Shown: positions 1 through 8,147 of the stretch, in pieces | Layout: each line of letters begins with the position of its first letter | How positions within the stretch are numbered: position 1 is the stretch's first letter | From: a bacterium | Lineage (GTDB): Bacteria > Zhuqueibacterota > Zhuqueibacteria > Thermofontimicrobiales > Thermofontimicrobiaceae | DNA: 15,493 nucleotides | Assembly (NCBI GenBank): GCA_025453735.1 | Contig: JALOPY010000006.1 | Coordinates: 1-15,493, forward strand | Reading direction: 5' to 3' | Notes under the pieces: model-generated | Told to the model about the DNA's origin: nothing | The model's input: only the letters and a program-made list of their open reading frames with translations | Databases searched by the model: none | Program-made: the position numbers and the translations under genes

Positions 1-1332
1 GACAAAGGGATCTGTTAGCTCAGCTCCGGAGGTTGAATGCTGATGATTCCCGGAAACGTAAGCCATCCGATCAGGACTTGTCGGTTTGCCCCAGGCGCTA
101 AAGAAAATATCCGTATTCTCGCTATCTTTTACTTTCACACGGACCCTGTTTTCCCCAGCAGTGGACCCCAAAATCAGTTGCGCCTGTGCCAGCCCGCTCA
201 GGTCTGTTGCTGTCTCTTCCTGTTTTCTGCCATTCGATAATTTGCCATTTCCGGCGATGACTTCAAAAACGATCGCTTTATTCGAAATGCCATTACCATT
301 TTTCTTGGTCGTCTGGACGATCAATGGTTTTTCTAACCGCGTATTCACTTCAACTGCTTGATTATTTCCAGAAACAGAAACCAGTTGGTAGCTATTATTT
401 TCGGGTTGGAAACTTTTTGATGATCCATTAATGATATCTAAAATCGGCTCAGCTTGCCGCAATTTGCGATCGACTTCATCAAAAACAGCATCCGAAAGCT
501 CATATTTTGGGGTCTCAATTTTATGATTCATCGGCGTGTCATAGTCTGGAAGCGAATTGTCCAGCGTCTGTTCTATTTGATGCAGCCTTAGCCGGAAAAG
601 ATTGCCCAAATCAGTAACCTTATCGATTCGTTTTCGGAAATAACTATGAGTCTGGGTGGCGAAAAGGTTGAGGAAAATGCTAACGACTAATCCCATTAAA
701 GTTGTTATCAATGCAATACCCATTCCGCTCAAAATTTTATGCTTTTCCAGGTCACCACCGAAAAATGTGAGAAACATACCCCAGACGGTTCCTAATAATC
801 CGAGCGCTCCTGCTGTGTCTGAGAAGAATAGCATTTTTGTTTGAAATGCCTGAAAGCGATCTTGATGAATCTGGATATAATCAATGATCTCATCACTAAA
901 ACCTTCTGCAGATTTCCGGGTTTGATAGAGATCAATCATATATTTGAATAAATGGCTCAGCAAACTTTTTTTATTGTTTTTGATCACAGCACTAATATCA
1001 ACAAGCGATGCTTTTCTTAAATTAACCTGTTCTAATTCATGGGAATGTTTCGCGTCAAGCAAGAGCTCACTCACTTTATAAATTACTGTCATCATGCCGA
1101 CTACAAACAGACCTATGATAATCCAGCGAAAGCCTCCTCCAAGTTTTGTCATATCCCATAACGATTTGAGATCAGTTATATTTGTGAGGGAAGAGGGATC
1201 GATCAAGTTAGGTTTCCCCTGTTGCGCCGTCGAATCTGCTGCTGGTTGCTGTTCCTGTGCCAAACCCGGATTAAAAAGAAAAAACAGGCTGCACGTTAGC
1301 ACGACAATGTGAATAAATTTATTGTGGAACAT
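1..1332 (-). CDS. MotA/TolQ/ExbB proton-channel family protein fused to invasin-type Ig repeats (partial, C-terminus outside window)
   Basis: The reading frame is open from the ATG at 1332 to the window edge (444 codons). An AAGGAG ribosome site (1340-1345) lies 7 nt before the start. Seen: signal peptide about 1-25 (ending GLAQ), TM1 about 69-91, a cytoplasmic-type basic loop, TM2 about 167-191 carrying GALGLLGTVWG, and TM3 about 200-226 carrying GMGIALITTLMGL. These are the hallmark ExbB/TolQ/MotA segments. Residues about 313-412 form an Ig-like domain of the Big_1/invasin type (VSGNNQ, then FEVIAGNGKLS, then TDLSGLAQAQLILG), and a second copy starts near 420 (YVSGNHQ). Known of the family: such proteins form proton- or ion-driven motors with an ExbD/TolR-type partner, which is not visible here. 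The gene is third in line after the adhesin and PorP genes, 42 bp behind porP. The Ig fusion is unusual: the predicted topology puts it in the cytoplasm. The channel family call is confident; the role is inferred. Confidence 0.85.
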   Translation of the reverse strand, partial: MFHNKFIHIVVLTCSLFFLFNPGLAQEQQPAADSTAQQGKPNLIDPSSLTNITDLKSLWDMTKLGGGFRWIIIGLFVVGMMTVIYKVSELLLDAKHSHELEQVNLRKASLVDISAVIKNNKKSLLSHLFKYMIDLYQTRKSAEGFSDEIIDYIQIHQDRFQAFQTKMLFFSDTAGALGLLGTVWGMFLTFFGGDLEKHKILSGMGIALITTLMGLVVSIFLNLFATQTHSYFRKRIDKVTDLGNLFRLRLHQIEQTLDNSLPDYDTPMNHKIETPKYELSDAVFDEVDRKLRQAEPILDIINGSSKSFQPENNSYQLVSVSGNNQAVEVNTRLEKPLIVQTTKKNGNGISNKAIVFEVIAGNGKLSNGRKQEETATDLSGLAQAQLILGSTAGENRVRVKVKDSENTDIFFSAWGKPTSPDRMAYVSGNHQHSTSGAELTDPFV

Positions 1333-1374
1333 CTGGTTTCTCCTTAGAATTAAGCCAGTTTTAGAATTATCAAT

Positions 1375-3150
1375 TTAATTTGAAAACTTAATCTCCACGG
1401 TTGATCCATCATCTTGCTGCAAATCTGGATCAAAACGAAGATCAACGTAAACGGTTCTGGATATTTTTTTGACAAAGAAACTCTTGTGAGGCGATTGAAT
1501 TGCCTTCTGATTTTTTTCATTCCATTGAAAATAATAAAAATAAATATTCGGTTTTAGAAGACTGCCGTTTGCATCTTTCCAATCCCATGATAGCGTTGGA
1601 GGAACATCGCCCCTGCCGCGGAACGATTTAACAATTTTTCCTGAATTATCGGTGATGATCAGCTCCCAGGGTAAATTATTTTTTCTGATCTTTATCGAAG
1701 TAATATTGAAATGAACAATTTTGGGATTGACAACGACTGCCTCATTCATGGCTGCAGAATTGGCCGATCGTTTCGAAATGCCGTCCCCTTTTGTTTCGAA
1801 ATCGAGTGTTTTAATTTGAATTTTTTTATCGAGATCCGGATGTCGGGCAACCAGGCTGCTGCGCAAGTCTGTTGCCCGATGGAATGAATTTGGATCAGTT
1901 ACCAATTCAACTTGATTTTCAACAGATCGAGCTGATTTTTTTGCAATGTGATCCAGGTAATCCTGATATTTTTGTGAATATTTTGGCGATCCATACAGTG
2001 CGCCAGGCTCTCCTTTATTCACATTGCCATGGCTGCGAAATCCTGCTAAATTAATCGTTGAATCTGACAGCGAAAGATCGATATCAGTCAGGTATGCCAG
2101 GGCTCCATCAGGAATACTCTGATCAACCGAATAAATAATTTTTTGTGTTAGAATCTCCAAATTTTCACAATCCATTGCCGCAGAAATTTGGGCAGACAAA
2201 TTGAATATCGGTGATTTTCCTTTATTGTATTCTGTAAATTGCAACTCTTTCAGTTTTTCCTTATGATCCAATTGAATGATGCAACTGATTTGATGACTGC
2301 CGCGGCTGAATTGATTGACCTCATAAAATGGATAATCGAACATATAATTCATCGAAAATCCATTGAATAAATAGAGCTGAGTTTCAAACTTGGCAGCATT
2401 CTGGACATATCCGATCTTGAATGTCGTTGTCGGAGTCGGACGGGTTTCCAGTATCCAATTCATCTGCCAGAAATCTTGTTGGTTATTGAAATATAATGAG
2501 CTGCTAAAATGACCATAAGAATAGCGACAGCCAAAATCCAGCAGTAACGGTTGTCGATAATTTTCTTTTAATAAAGAAATATCAGGCTGATTGAGATGAT
2601 CGCATGAAAAACTCAACGCCAGATGGGACCAGGGAAAAATGACCAGTCCTGCGCCAAAGCTATGCGCAAATTTAAGCGTGCCATCAGCAAAAACAGGATC
2701 ATTGTCATTCTCAAGGTCGAAATATTCCCGGTGATAAGATTTTGTAAACAGGTTATATTTCGCACCGATAAAGACCCGGTCGAACGTCTGCTTTGCAATC
2801 TGAAAAGAGAAATTTGTCTGATCGTAGAGCTGTGTTGAAAAATTCTGACCGGTGAATCCCACATCAAACATGCCTGAAAAAACTTGAGGCAACGTAAAAC
2901 TCAGATAACTGGAGCGAAGTCCAAACTGGCCGTTGTTGAGAAATCCCACCTGATACAGCCTCATCCCGAACAATACTTGCCGATGATGAAACGGAATGAC
3001 TGCAGGATTGACAAACACCGCTTGCAGGTCAAACGTATCGGACGGGTCGCCTGCGATGATGTTCTGGCAATTCACGGGCTGAATTGAAATGAACAGCAGG
3101 ATGCCGATTATTCCAAATGTCAAAACTAGCTTCTGCTCTATTTTTTTCAT
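1375..3150 (-). CDS. PorP/SprF family type IX secretion outer-membrane protein with C-terminal FlgD-like domain
   Basis: Three in-frame ATGs occur at 3159, 3156 and 3150. The start at 3150 is chosen because AAAGGA (3159-3164) lies 8 nt upstream of it, while it abuts or overlaps the other two; this gives 591 residues. Seen: signal peptide about 1-29 (LLFISIQPVNCQ), a FVNPAVIPF motif near residue 50 matching the NPA motif of PorP/SprF proteins, then an outer-membrane barrel-like region to about 296 ending in RGSHQISCIIQL, the family's usual C-terminal pattern. A polar linker with no recognised domain runs about 300-480. A FlgD/CHU-type Ig fold follows at about 490-563 (WELIITDNSGKIVKSF, later LSWDWKDANGS). 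Family members are usually about 300-350 residues, so roughly 280 residues are extra. Known: SprF is needed for secretion of the adhesin SprB in Flavobacterium, where the two genes are adjacent, as here. It probably anchors or exports the upstream giant protein. Confidence 0.82.
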   Translation of the reverse strand: MKKIEQKLVLTFGIIGILLFISIQPVNCQNIIAGDPSDTFDLQAVFVNPAVIPFHHRQVLFGMRLYQVGFLNNGQFGLRSSYLSFTLPQVFSGMFDVGFTGQNFSTQLYDQTNFSFQIAKQTFDRVFIGAKYNLFTKSYHREYFDLENDNDPVFADGTLKFAHSFGAGLVIFPWSHLALSFSCDHLNQPDISLLKENYRQPLLLDFGCRYSYGHFSSSLYFNNQQDFWQMNWILETRPTPTTTFKIGYVQNAAKFETQLYLFNGFSMNYMFDYPFYEVNQFSRGSHQISCIIQLDHKEKLKELQFTEYNKGKSPIFNLSAQISAAMDCENLEILTQKIIYSVDQSIPDGALAYLTDIDLSLSDSTINLAGFRSHGNVNKGEPGALYGSPKYSQKYQDYLDHIAKKSARSVENQVELVTDPNSFHRATDLRSSLVARHPDLDKKIQIKTLDFETKGDGISKRSANSAAMNEAVVVNPKIVHFNITSIKIRKNNLPWELIITDNSGKIVKSFRGRGDVPPTLSWDWKDANGSLLKPNIYFYYFQWNEKNQKAIQSPHKSFFVKKISRTVYVDLRFDPDLQQDDGSTVEIKFSN

Positions 3151-3165
3151 CGCCATCATCCTTTA

Positions 3166-3264
3166 GGACTGTGAATTAATTAAGTGATTCATTTGATAAA
3201 GCAATCTCGCCTTTATATTAGTAAAGATCATTCGTAAATGGGACAGTTATTGAATTCACGTCCC
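3166..3264 (+). repeat. MITE-like ~100-bp element, copy A
   Basis: The left end GGACTGTGAATTAATTAA and the right end, read on the other strand as GGGACGTGAATTCAATAA, are imperfect terminal inverted repeats. By hand alignment, copy A is roughly 84 percent identical to the reverse complement of copy B at 8047-8144. The ends and two inner blocks (TGATAAAGCAATCT and GATCATTCGTAAATG) are identical. It is flanked by TTA at 3163-3165 and 3265-3267, a possible 3-bp target duplication; the second TTA is the adhesin stop codon read on the plus strand. It fills nearly the whole gap between the adhesin and porP and stops just short of the porP ribosome site. It encodes nothing. The mobile origin is inferred. 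Confidence 0.7.
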
Positions 3265-6200
3265 TTAGCGTGCAAGTACGACATATCCATTAGCTATGAC
3301 CTGATTTTGATCCTGCAACAGATAGAGATACACCCCTGGCTGCGCTTGATTGCCAAACCGATCCGACCCATTCCAAACAAATGTAAAGCCGATTCGTTCT
3401 TCAAATGTCGCGATCATCCGTCCCGACACATCGTATAATTTCAGTTGAGGATCGGTGACGCTAAGCTGCTCGAAATTGAATATCACGATGTCATTGATCC
3501 CATCACCATTGGGCGTAAACGGATTGGAACGAACAGTCAGCTCTCCTTCATTCACTTCAATGTTAAGCAGTGCTTTATTATTTTCTTCATCTGATTCTTT
3601 TATTTTAAATCCCGGATCGATTACAAAAGTCAAAGGATGGGTGCCTTTGGCAACAAAAGCAATCGTTCGGGTCACCTCAATTTTCTCACCCACTTCGATT
3701 GAATCTATAGTTGAGTCCATAAGAACCTTATTTCCGTCCAATAGCCGAATGTCAAATTCTCTTTTCACTGAAACTGTAGCGACGCCGATAATTGCTTTTA
3801 CTGTCAGCGTTGTATTCACCATTAGTTTCGATTGGTCTGCAGCAAAAGATTCAACGTAAAGATCCGGGTAGATTTCTTCAATTTTGAAACTGTAGCTTTC
3901 CGACATCGAAAGCGGCGGATTAGACAGGTCCGAGCATGAAATCATGACATCCACAAGCTGTCCTGCCTCATATTCTTTTGGATTTTTATAGCTGATGGAG
4001 TAGCTGGAAGGTGTTCCCGAAATTTCTGGAACAACAGTATTACCTTCAACCGCCAGCTTAATTGAAGCAATATCCACACCTGCAATATCATCATTCACCT
4101 GGATGATGATTGGGGCTTCGAAGGGTGCCCCTGTTTCATTTTTTTCCGGATGGCGACTTGAGATATATGGAGGGGAATGGTCTTCCGTGCTATAGAAAAC
4201 AAATTCTCTCTCCCTGATCCAATTGGACTCGGTGGCTAAATCAGAAACGGATATCTGAATTTTGATGGTATCATTATATTCTAAAAGCTGCTCCGGCTTA
4301 AAAAATGCAGTATAAGTTCTTCGATTACCTGAAATGACCGGATGCTTGACCTCTCCTTGAAATTTGAACACGAATGATTCAATATTCACACCAGCAAGCG
4401 CATCGATCAAATCAATAATAAATTCAGCATCCAATGGAATATGAGAGCCAGGTAAGCCAGGCGATTTCCAAACAATTTCGGGCGGCTCAGTATCATTTAA
4501 TATATGAAAGGAATATTCAACAGTTTCCATTACATTCACTGAATCCACGGCTAAATCACTTGCATTGATTTTAATATTCACAGAATCGCCATACCAGAAC
4601 GGTTCAATTGGTTTATAGTAAACTGCATAATCATGCCGATGACCCGTGATGATCGGCTGCACCAACTCGTCATTCACTTTTAATCGAATTGTGCTGCTAT
4701 CCACTCCGCTCCGGTCATCTAAAATATGGAAAGAAATCGCGCTGTCAGGCAAAACATCTCTTTCTCCATTTTCTGGTATATGCAATCGAGTATAAGGTGG
4801 TGTCACATCTTTCTCTCGGATTATTCGGAACGAATATGCATATAAATCCATTGGATTAGTTGGATTACTTTTATCTTGCGCTGAAATTTCAACTTTCACC
4901 CATTCAAGATAATCAAATTCACCGTCCCATTGGTGGCTCAAGTAATAATGCCGATCATCGCCTTCAATTTTAAATTTGACGGACTTGCCATTGATGGTTA
5001 TCGAAATTGAAGTCGAATCAACTCCGGATTTATCATCGGCAATTTCTATTTTAATCATTGGACTGGGATTGACTGACGTATCGCCCGGCGCGGGATTCAA
5101 CCTGACGATTTTTGGAGGAAGCTTATCTGTCACCGAATAAAATGTAAATTGAGAATCTGCAAGTGTATTCGTTTGTTTTGCCAGATCACTCACCGTTAAA
5201 TTCATTTTGATTTGATCATTATAAAGAAAACCACTTTCAGGCTGGTAGATTAAGCGCAACCGATAGAGATCACCTGTAATTTTGGGCACTACTGGTTGAT
5301 TATTTTTCAGAAGCATGATCGAATTCCGATCAATTCCTGACAAATCATCCACAATATCAATGATTACGTTGGTATCAAGTGGCACTTCAGTGGCTTGATC
5401 CGCCGGGTAATGGAATTCAATCCGGGGGGCAATCGAATCCCGAGTGATATGAAAATAAAAAATCGAATCTAATGGATTGGGTGGAAAGACCAGGTCATTT
5501 GCAAAAATTTTCACCGAAACCGAATCCCGCTCTCCATAAGGTGGATCGAACCGATAATAAATTTTTAAGTGGTGTTGATCACCTTCCATTAAATAGGGGA
5601 TAGGATTATCATTTAGGGTAATCCGGATAGAATTGGTGTCAATTCCGGAATGATCATCAAAGAGAGAAAATGATAAACAGGTATCAGGAGCGATATTTTC
5701 AGAGAACGGTTTTGGATATAGGTTATCAATATAAGGAGGCAAACTATCCTTCTCAATATAAAAATTATAACTATCAGGCACCATGACATTCGGTTGAATA
5801 GCAAGGTCAGACGCCGCGACGACGACATTTACCGTATCGTTAAAGCGAAAGGCCTCTGGTGGGTTGTAGGTTACTGAATATTTATTGAGATCACCTGAGA
5901 TAGCTGGAGTGACGCGCACGTTATTCACCCACATCGCAATGGTTGATTTGTCAACTCCCATGTAATCGTCCAATACGTCAAGCTGGATGCTGGTTGCAGG
6001 GGAAACTTTGGAGTCCCCGCGCGCTGGAATATGATTTTGTGTATAGGGGGGAACTTTATCCGGGTACATCGCTCCTAATCCTAAAAATGTACAATAGATT
6101 GCTACTTTCCCAGGCCCGATATCGGCGGGATACCACCATAAGGCGACACCACTATCATTGATGATCCTCACATCTCCGCTGGTTTTATATTCCCATTTTG

Positions 6201-7833
6201 TTTTAAAAATATTGCTCCAATTCACAATCGAAAATTGATCAGGTGTTTTTGCGCCATAGCCACTCAACGTGCCTTGCACTGAAAACATCGTGATGTTATT
6301 ATATCCTTCGATTGCTGCCCACCATTTGGGTATATTTGGCGCAAAAAAATCCCGTTCATATTCTGAGTAAGTCGCAGTCGAGGTTCGTATCGGAGCAGCA
6401 TCATCTCTGCCAAGCATTGTATCCAGAAGCATCCGCAATCCAACTTTATGGCTTTTTTCATCGGTATTTTTTATGATGTATTGCAGTTGAGCCGTATCTT
6501 CATATTTTGTTTCAGACCATTCGCTTACGACGAAGGAGATTTTCTGTTCGACTTCTAAGTTTCCGATACGCCATGTTCGGCTAATGCCCTTTTGATCGTG
6601 GGTAATATATGGATCGATGAGCAGAGTTCCTTCGTTTGACCCAAAATTGGTCTCCTTACCATCGATCCAGAGTGTTGTGAATGAAGTATAAGGATGCGGG
6701 TGTCCGAATAAAATTGGCTTGCCATTGTCTGATATTGTTTCCGGCAATCCTCCGGTAATATTCATCGTCAAATTGGTGCCGGGATATCGATCGCTCACAG
6801 CGATTTCGATGAAGTCATTGGGCAGGGTCAATTGTTTGACAGTGTTAAGTTTAAAATCAATGTTCCGAACAGTATCTTTATTAGTGATATATACTTTTGC
6901 AGCATTTTCGTATTGCGCAGCATTCTTATAAAATTGCGTATGATATTTAAGCGGATCAACACTAAAAATAAATACACGATATTCACCAGGACGCAATCCA
7001 GCTGCACAATATTCCCCATTGGGATCGCTATGGTACTCAGAGCTCCATTCCCCGGTATTCCAATCGCTCACCACCACCCACGCATCAGCAATTGGTGTCT
7101 GATCGAGATCATCAGCATAGACCTGTCCTGAAATAGCGCCCCCTTTTTGCAAATAAAAATCAATATTTTTTACAGTATCTCCAACAGTAACAACAACTGG
7201 TTGGGCGCGATCCTGGGTGCTGACGTTATTGAAGTAGGTCATCACATATCCGCCAGGGATTGAAGAAGCCTTTACAATGTGCGGACCCTGTGGAAGAGCT
7301 GGGCTGATATAGCTTCCGTCGGAATTGCTGTTGATAAACCCAAGTGAATTAAAGCTATTCGCATCAAGAAAGCCTACGGAAGAGCTAGTGGTTATTTTAG
7401 TTCCTTTATCATCGAAAATTTTCCCGGCAATGAAACCACCCCGGCTCAGATAAAAATTGATATTTCGGACATGCTGATCTGAATTTAATTTAATTAATTT
7501 TGCCTCGGATTTATCAAGCACATTATTGTAATAGGTATTCAGATAACCGAGTTTATTCTGAACCCGCACATAATATTGACCGACAGGCAAATCATCAAGC
7601 GCATAGTTGCCATTCTGGTCAGAATAGGTCATCCGGTAAAAATATGTTCCAGACGTTGCGACTGCTCGCACTTCAACGCCTGAGAGCGGCTGTTGTGATG
7701 AGTTGTAAATAAAACCGGAAATCTTTCCGTTTCCATCTGATTGCGGAAAAACAGAATGAGGGCAATAGATAGCTGCTGATAGAAAGAAAAAAAATAATGA
7801 AACACTGCGAAATAATACCTGTTGCCAGTTCAT
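3265..7833 (-). CDS. Giant secreted multidomain adhesin-like protein with seven Ig-like repeats and T9SS-type C-terminal domain
   Basis: The start is ATG 7833 (1522 residues), preceded by AGGTGG and followed directly by a signal peptide (1-31). An upstream in-frame TTG at 7884 has no ribosome site and would bury the signal peptide. Order seen: three carboxypeptidase-regulatory-like domains at about 36-130, 131-229 and 230-330 (SGxxY, NGNYALDDLPVGQYYVRV, NINFYL); an unassigned beta-rich domain about 331-593; seven Ig-like repeats about 594-1320 with period 103-106 residues and the motif DDxSG(I/V)D; a CARDB-like domain about 1322-1428; and a C-terminal CHU_C/FlgD-like domain 1430-1522 (SNPFTPNGDGINDIV, FVWNGSDRFGN, PGVYLYLL). 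That tail is the usual sign of T9SS cargo. The porP/sprF homologue lies directly downstream, as in sprB-sprF pairs. Inferred role: a surface-exposed adhesin or matrix protein. No catalytic motif was recognised. The gene is bracketed by an inverted pair of short repeats. Confidence 0.85.
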   Translation of the reverse strand: MNWQQVLFRSVSLFFFFLSAAIYCPHSVFPQSDGNGKISGFIYNSSQQPLSGVEVRAVATSGTYFYRMTYSDQNGNYALDDLPVGQYYVRVQNKLGYLNTYYNNVLDKSEAKLIKLNSDQHVRNINFYLSRGGFIAGKIFDDKGTKITTSSSVGFLDANSFNSLGFINSNSDGSYISPALPQGPHIVKASSIPGGYVMTYFNNVSTQDRAQPVVVTVGDTVKNIDFYLQKGGAISGQVYADDLDQTPIADAWVVVSDWNTGEWSSEYHSDPNGEYCAAGLRPGEYRVFIFSVDPLKYHTQFYKNAAQYENAAKVYITNKDTVRNIDFKLNTVKQLTLPNDFIEIAVSDRYPGTNLTMNITGGLPETISDNGKPILFGHPHPYTSFTTLWIDGKETNFGSNEGTLLIDPYITHDQKGISRTWRIGNLEVEQKISFVVSEWSETKYEDTAQLQYIIKNTDEKSHKVGLRMLLDTMLGRDDAAPIRTSTATYSEYERDFFAPNIPKWWAAIEGYNNITMFSVQGTLSGYGAKTPDQFSIVNWSNIFKTKWEYKTSGDVRIINDSGVALWWYPADIGPGKVAIYCTFLGLGAMYPDKVPPYTQNHIPARGDSKVSPATSIQLDVLDDYMGVDKSTIAMWVNNVRVTPAISGDLNKYSVTYNPPEAFRFNDTVNVVVAASDLAIQPNVMVPDSYNFYIEKDSLPPYIDNLYPKPFSENIAPDTCLSFSLFDDHSGIDTNSIRITLNDNPIPYLMEGDQHHLKIYYRFDPPYGERDSVSVKIFANDLVFPPNPLDSIFYFHITRDSIAPRIEFHYPADQATEVPLDTNVIIDIVDDLSGIDRNSIMLLKNNQPVVPKITGDLYRLRLIYQPESGFLYNDQIKMNLTVSDLAKQTNTLADSQFTFYSVTDKLPPKIVRLNPAPGDTSVNPSPMIKIEIADDKSGVDSTSISITINGKSVKFKIEGDDRHYYLSHQWDGEFDYLEWVKVEISAQDKSNPTNPMDLYAYSFRIIREKDVTPPYTRLHIPENGERDVLPDSAISFHILDDRSGVDSSTIRLKVNDELVQPIITGHRHDYAVYYKPIEPFWYGDSVNIKINASDLAVDSVNVMETVEYSFHILNDTEPPEIVWKSPGLPGSHIPLDAEFIIDLIDALAGVNIESFVFKFQGEVKHPVISGNRRTYTAFFKPEQLLEYNDTIKIQISVSDLATESNWIREREFVFYSTEDHSPPYISSRHPEKNETGAPFEAPIIIQVNDDIAGVDIASIKLAVEGNTVVPEISGTPSSYSISYKNPKEYEAGQLVDVMISCSDLSNPPLSMSESYSFKIEEIYPDLYVESFAADQSKLMVNTTLTVKAIIGVATVSVKREFDIRLLDGNKVLMDSTIDSIEVGEKIEVTRTIAFVAKGTHPLTFVIDPGFKIKESDEENNKALLNIEVNEGELTVRSNPFTPNGDGINDIVIFNFEQLSVTDPQLKLYDVSGRMIATFEERIGFTFVWNGSDRFGNQAQPGVYLYLLQDQNQVIANGYVVLAR

Positions 7834-7875
7834 GGTCCACCTGCTGTTGTCTGCTCTGAGCTGCGAATTGGATCT

Positions 7876-7915
7876 GTTTATCAAGTGAAAAATATCACTC
7901 GATAAACAATGTCAA
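7876..7915 (-). promoter_or_regulatory. Candidate promoter with overlapping palindromic operator for the adhesin gene
   Basis: On the minus strand a perfect TTGACA (7915-7910) is followed after 15 nt by TATTTT (7894-7889), a -10-like box with shorter than ideal spacing. A palindrome with 13-bp arms spans 7876-7907: GTTTATC-A-AGTGA, a 6-nt centre, then TCACT-C-GATAAAC, with one A/C mismatch per arm. Its centre is the -10 box, so a dimeric repressor bound there would block initiation. Transcription would start near 7882, about 50 nt before the ATG at 7833. The palindrome is seen directly; its role as an operator, or instead as an mRNA hairpin, is inferred. Confidence 0.42.
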
Positions 7916-8046
7916 TGAATTAAACGTGCCGATTCCCATGCGATAAACGTTGGTATCGGCGACTTGTCCCCTATGATCATGACATTGATGCTGAAAATCA
8001 GTGTTGCTGAAAATAACTTACTCAATCGCTCTTCTAAATCACCTGA

Positions 8047-8144
8047 GGGACGTGAATTAAATAACTTTACATTTACGAATGATCCTTAGTCATCGAAAAG
8101 GAAGATTGCTTTATCACAAGAGTCTCTTAATTAATTCACAGTCC
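8047..8144 (-). repeat. MITE-like ~100-bp element, copy B
   Basis: This is the inverted partner of the element at 3166-3264, about 84 percent identical by hand alignment. Its ends are GGGACGTGAATTAAATAA and, on the other strand, GGACTGTGAATTAATTAA. It is flanked by TGA at 8044-8046 and 8145-8147, again a possible T-N-A 3-bp duplication. It sits about 130 bp upstream of the candidate adhesin promoter, so the A and B copies enclose the promoter and the whole gene. No coding potential. A transposase would have to act in trans, since none is encoded in the window. Confidence 0.7.
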
Positions 8145-8147
8145 TGA

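Noticed and set aside
3455..3859. Plus-strand open frame of 134 codons
   Set aside because: It lies entirely inside the adhesin gene on the opposite strand, is rich in Ser, and has no domain features; it mirrors the codon pattern of the real gene.
7834..7884. N-terminal extension of the adhesin from TTG 7884
   Set aside because: The extra 17 residues are polar, place the signal peptide away from the N-terminus, lack a ribosome site, and their DNA overlaps the palindrome and likely transcription start.
7928..7960. GCCGAT/ATCGGC inverted repeat upstream of the adhesin promoter
   Set aside because: A 6-bp stem with a 21-nt loop is expected by chance in a region this size.
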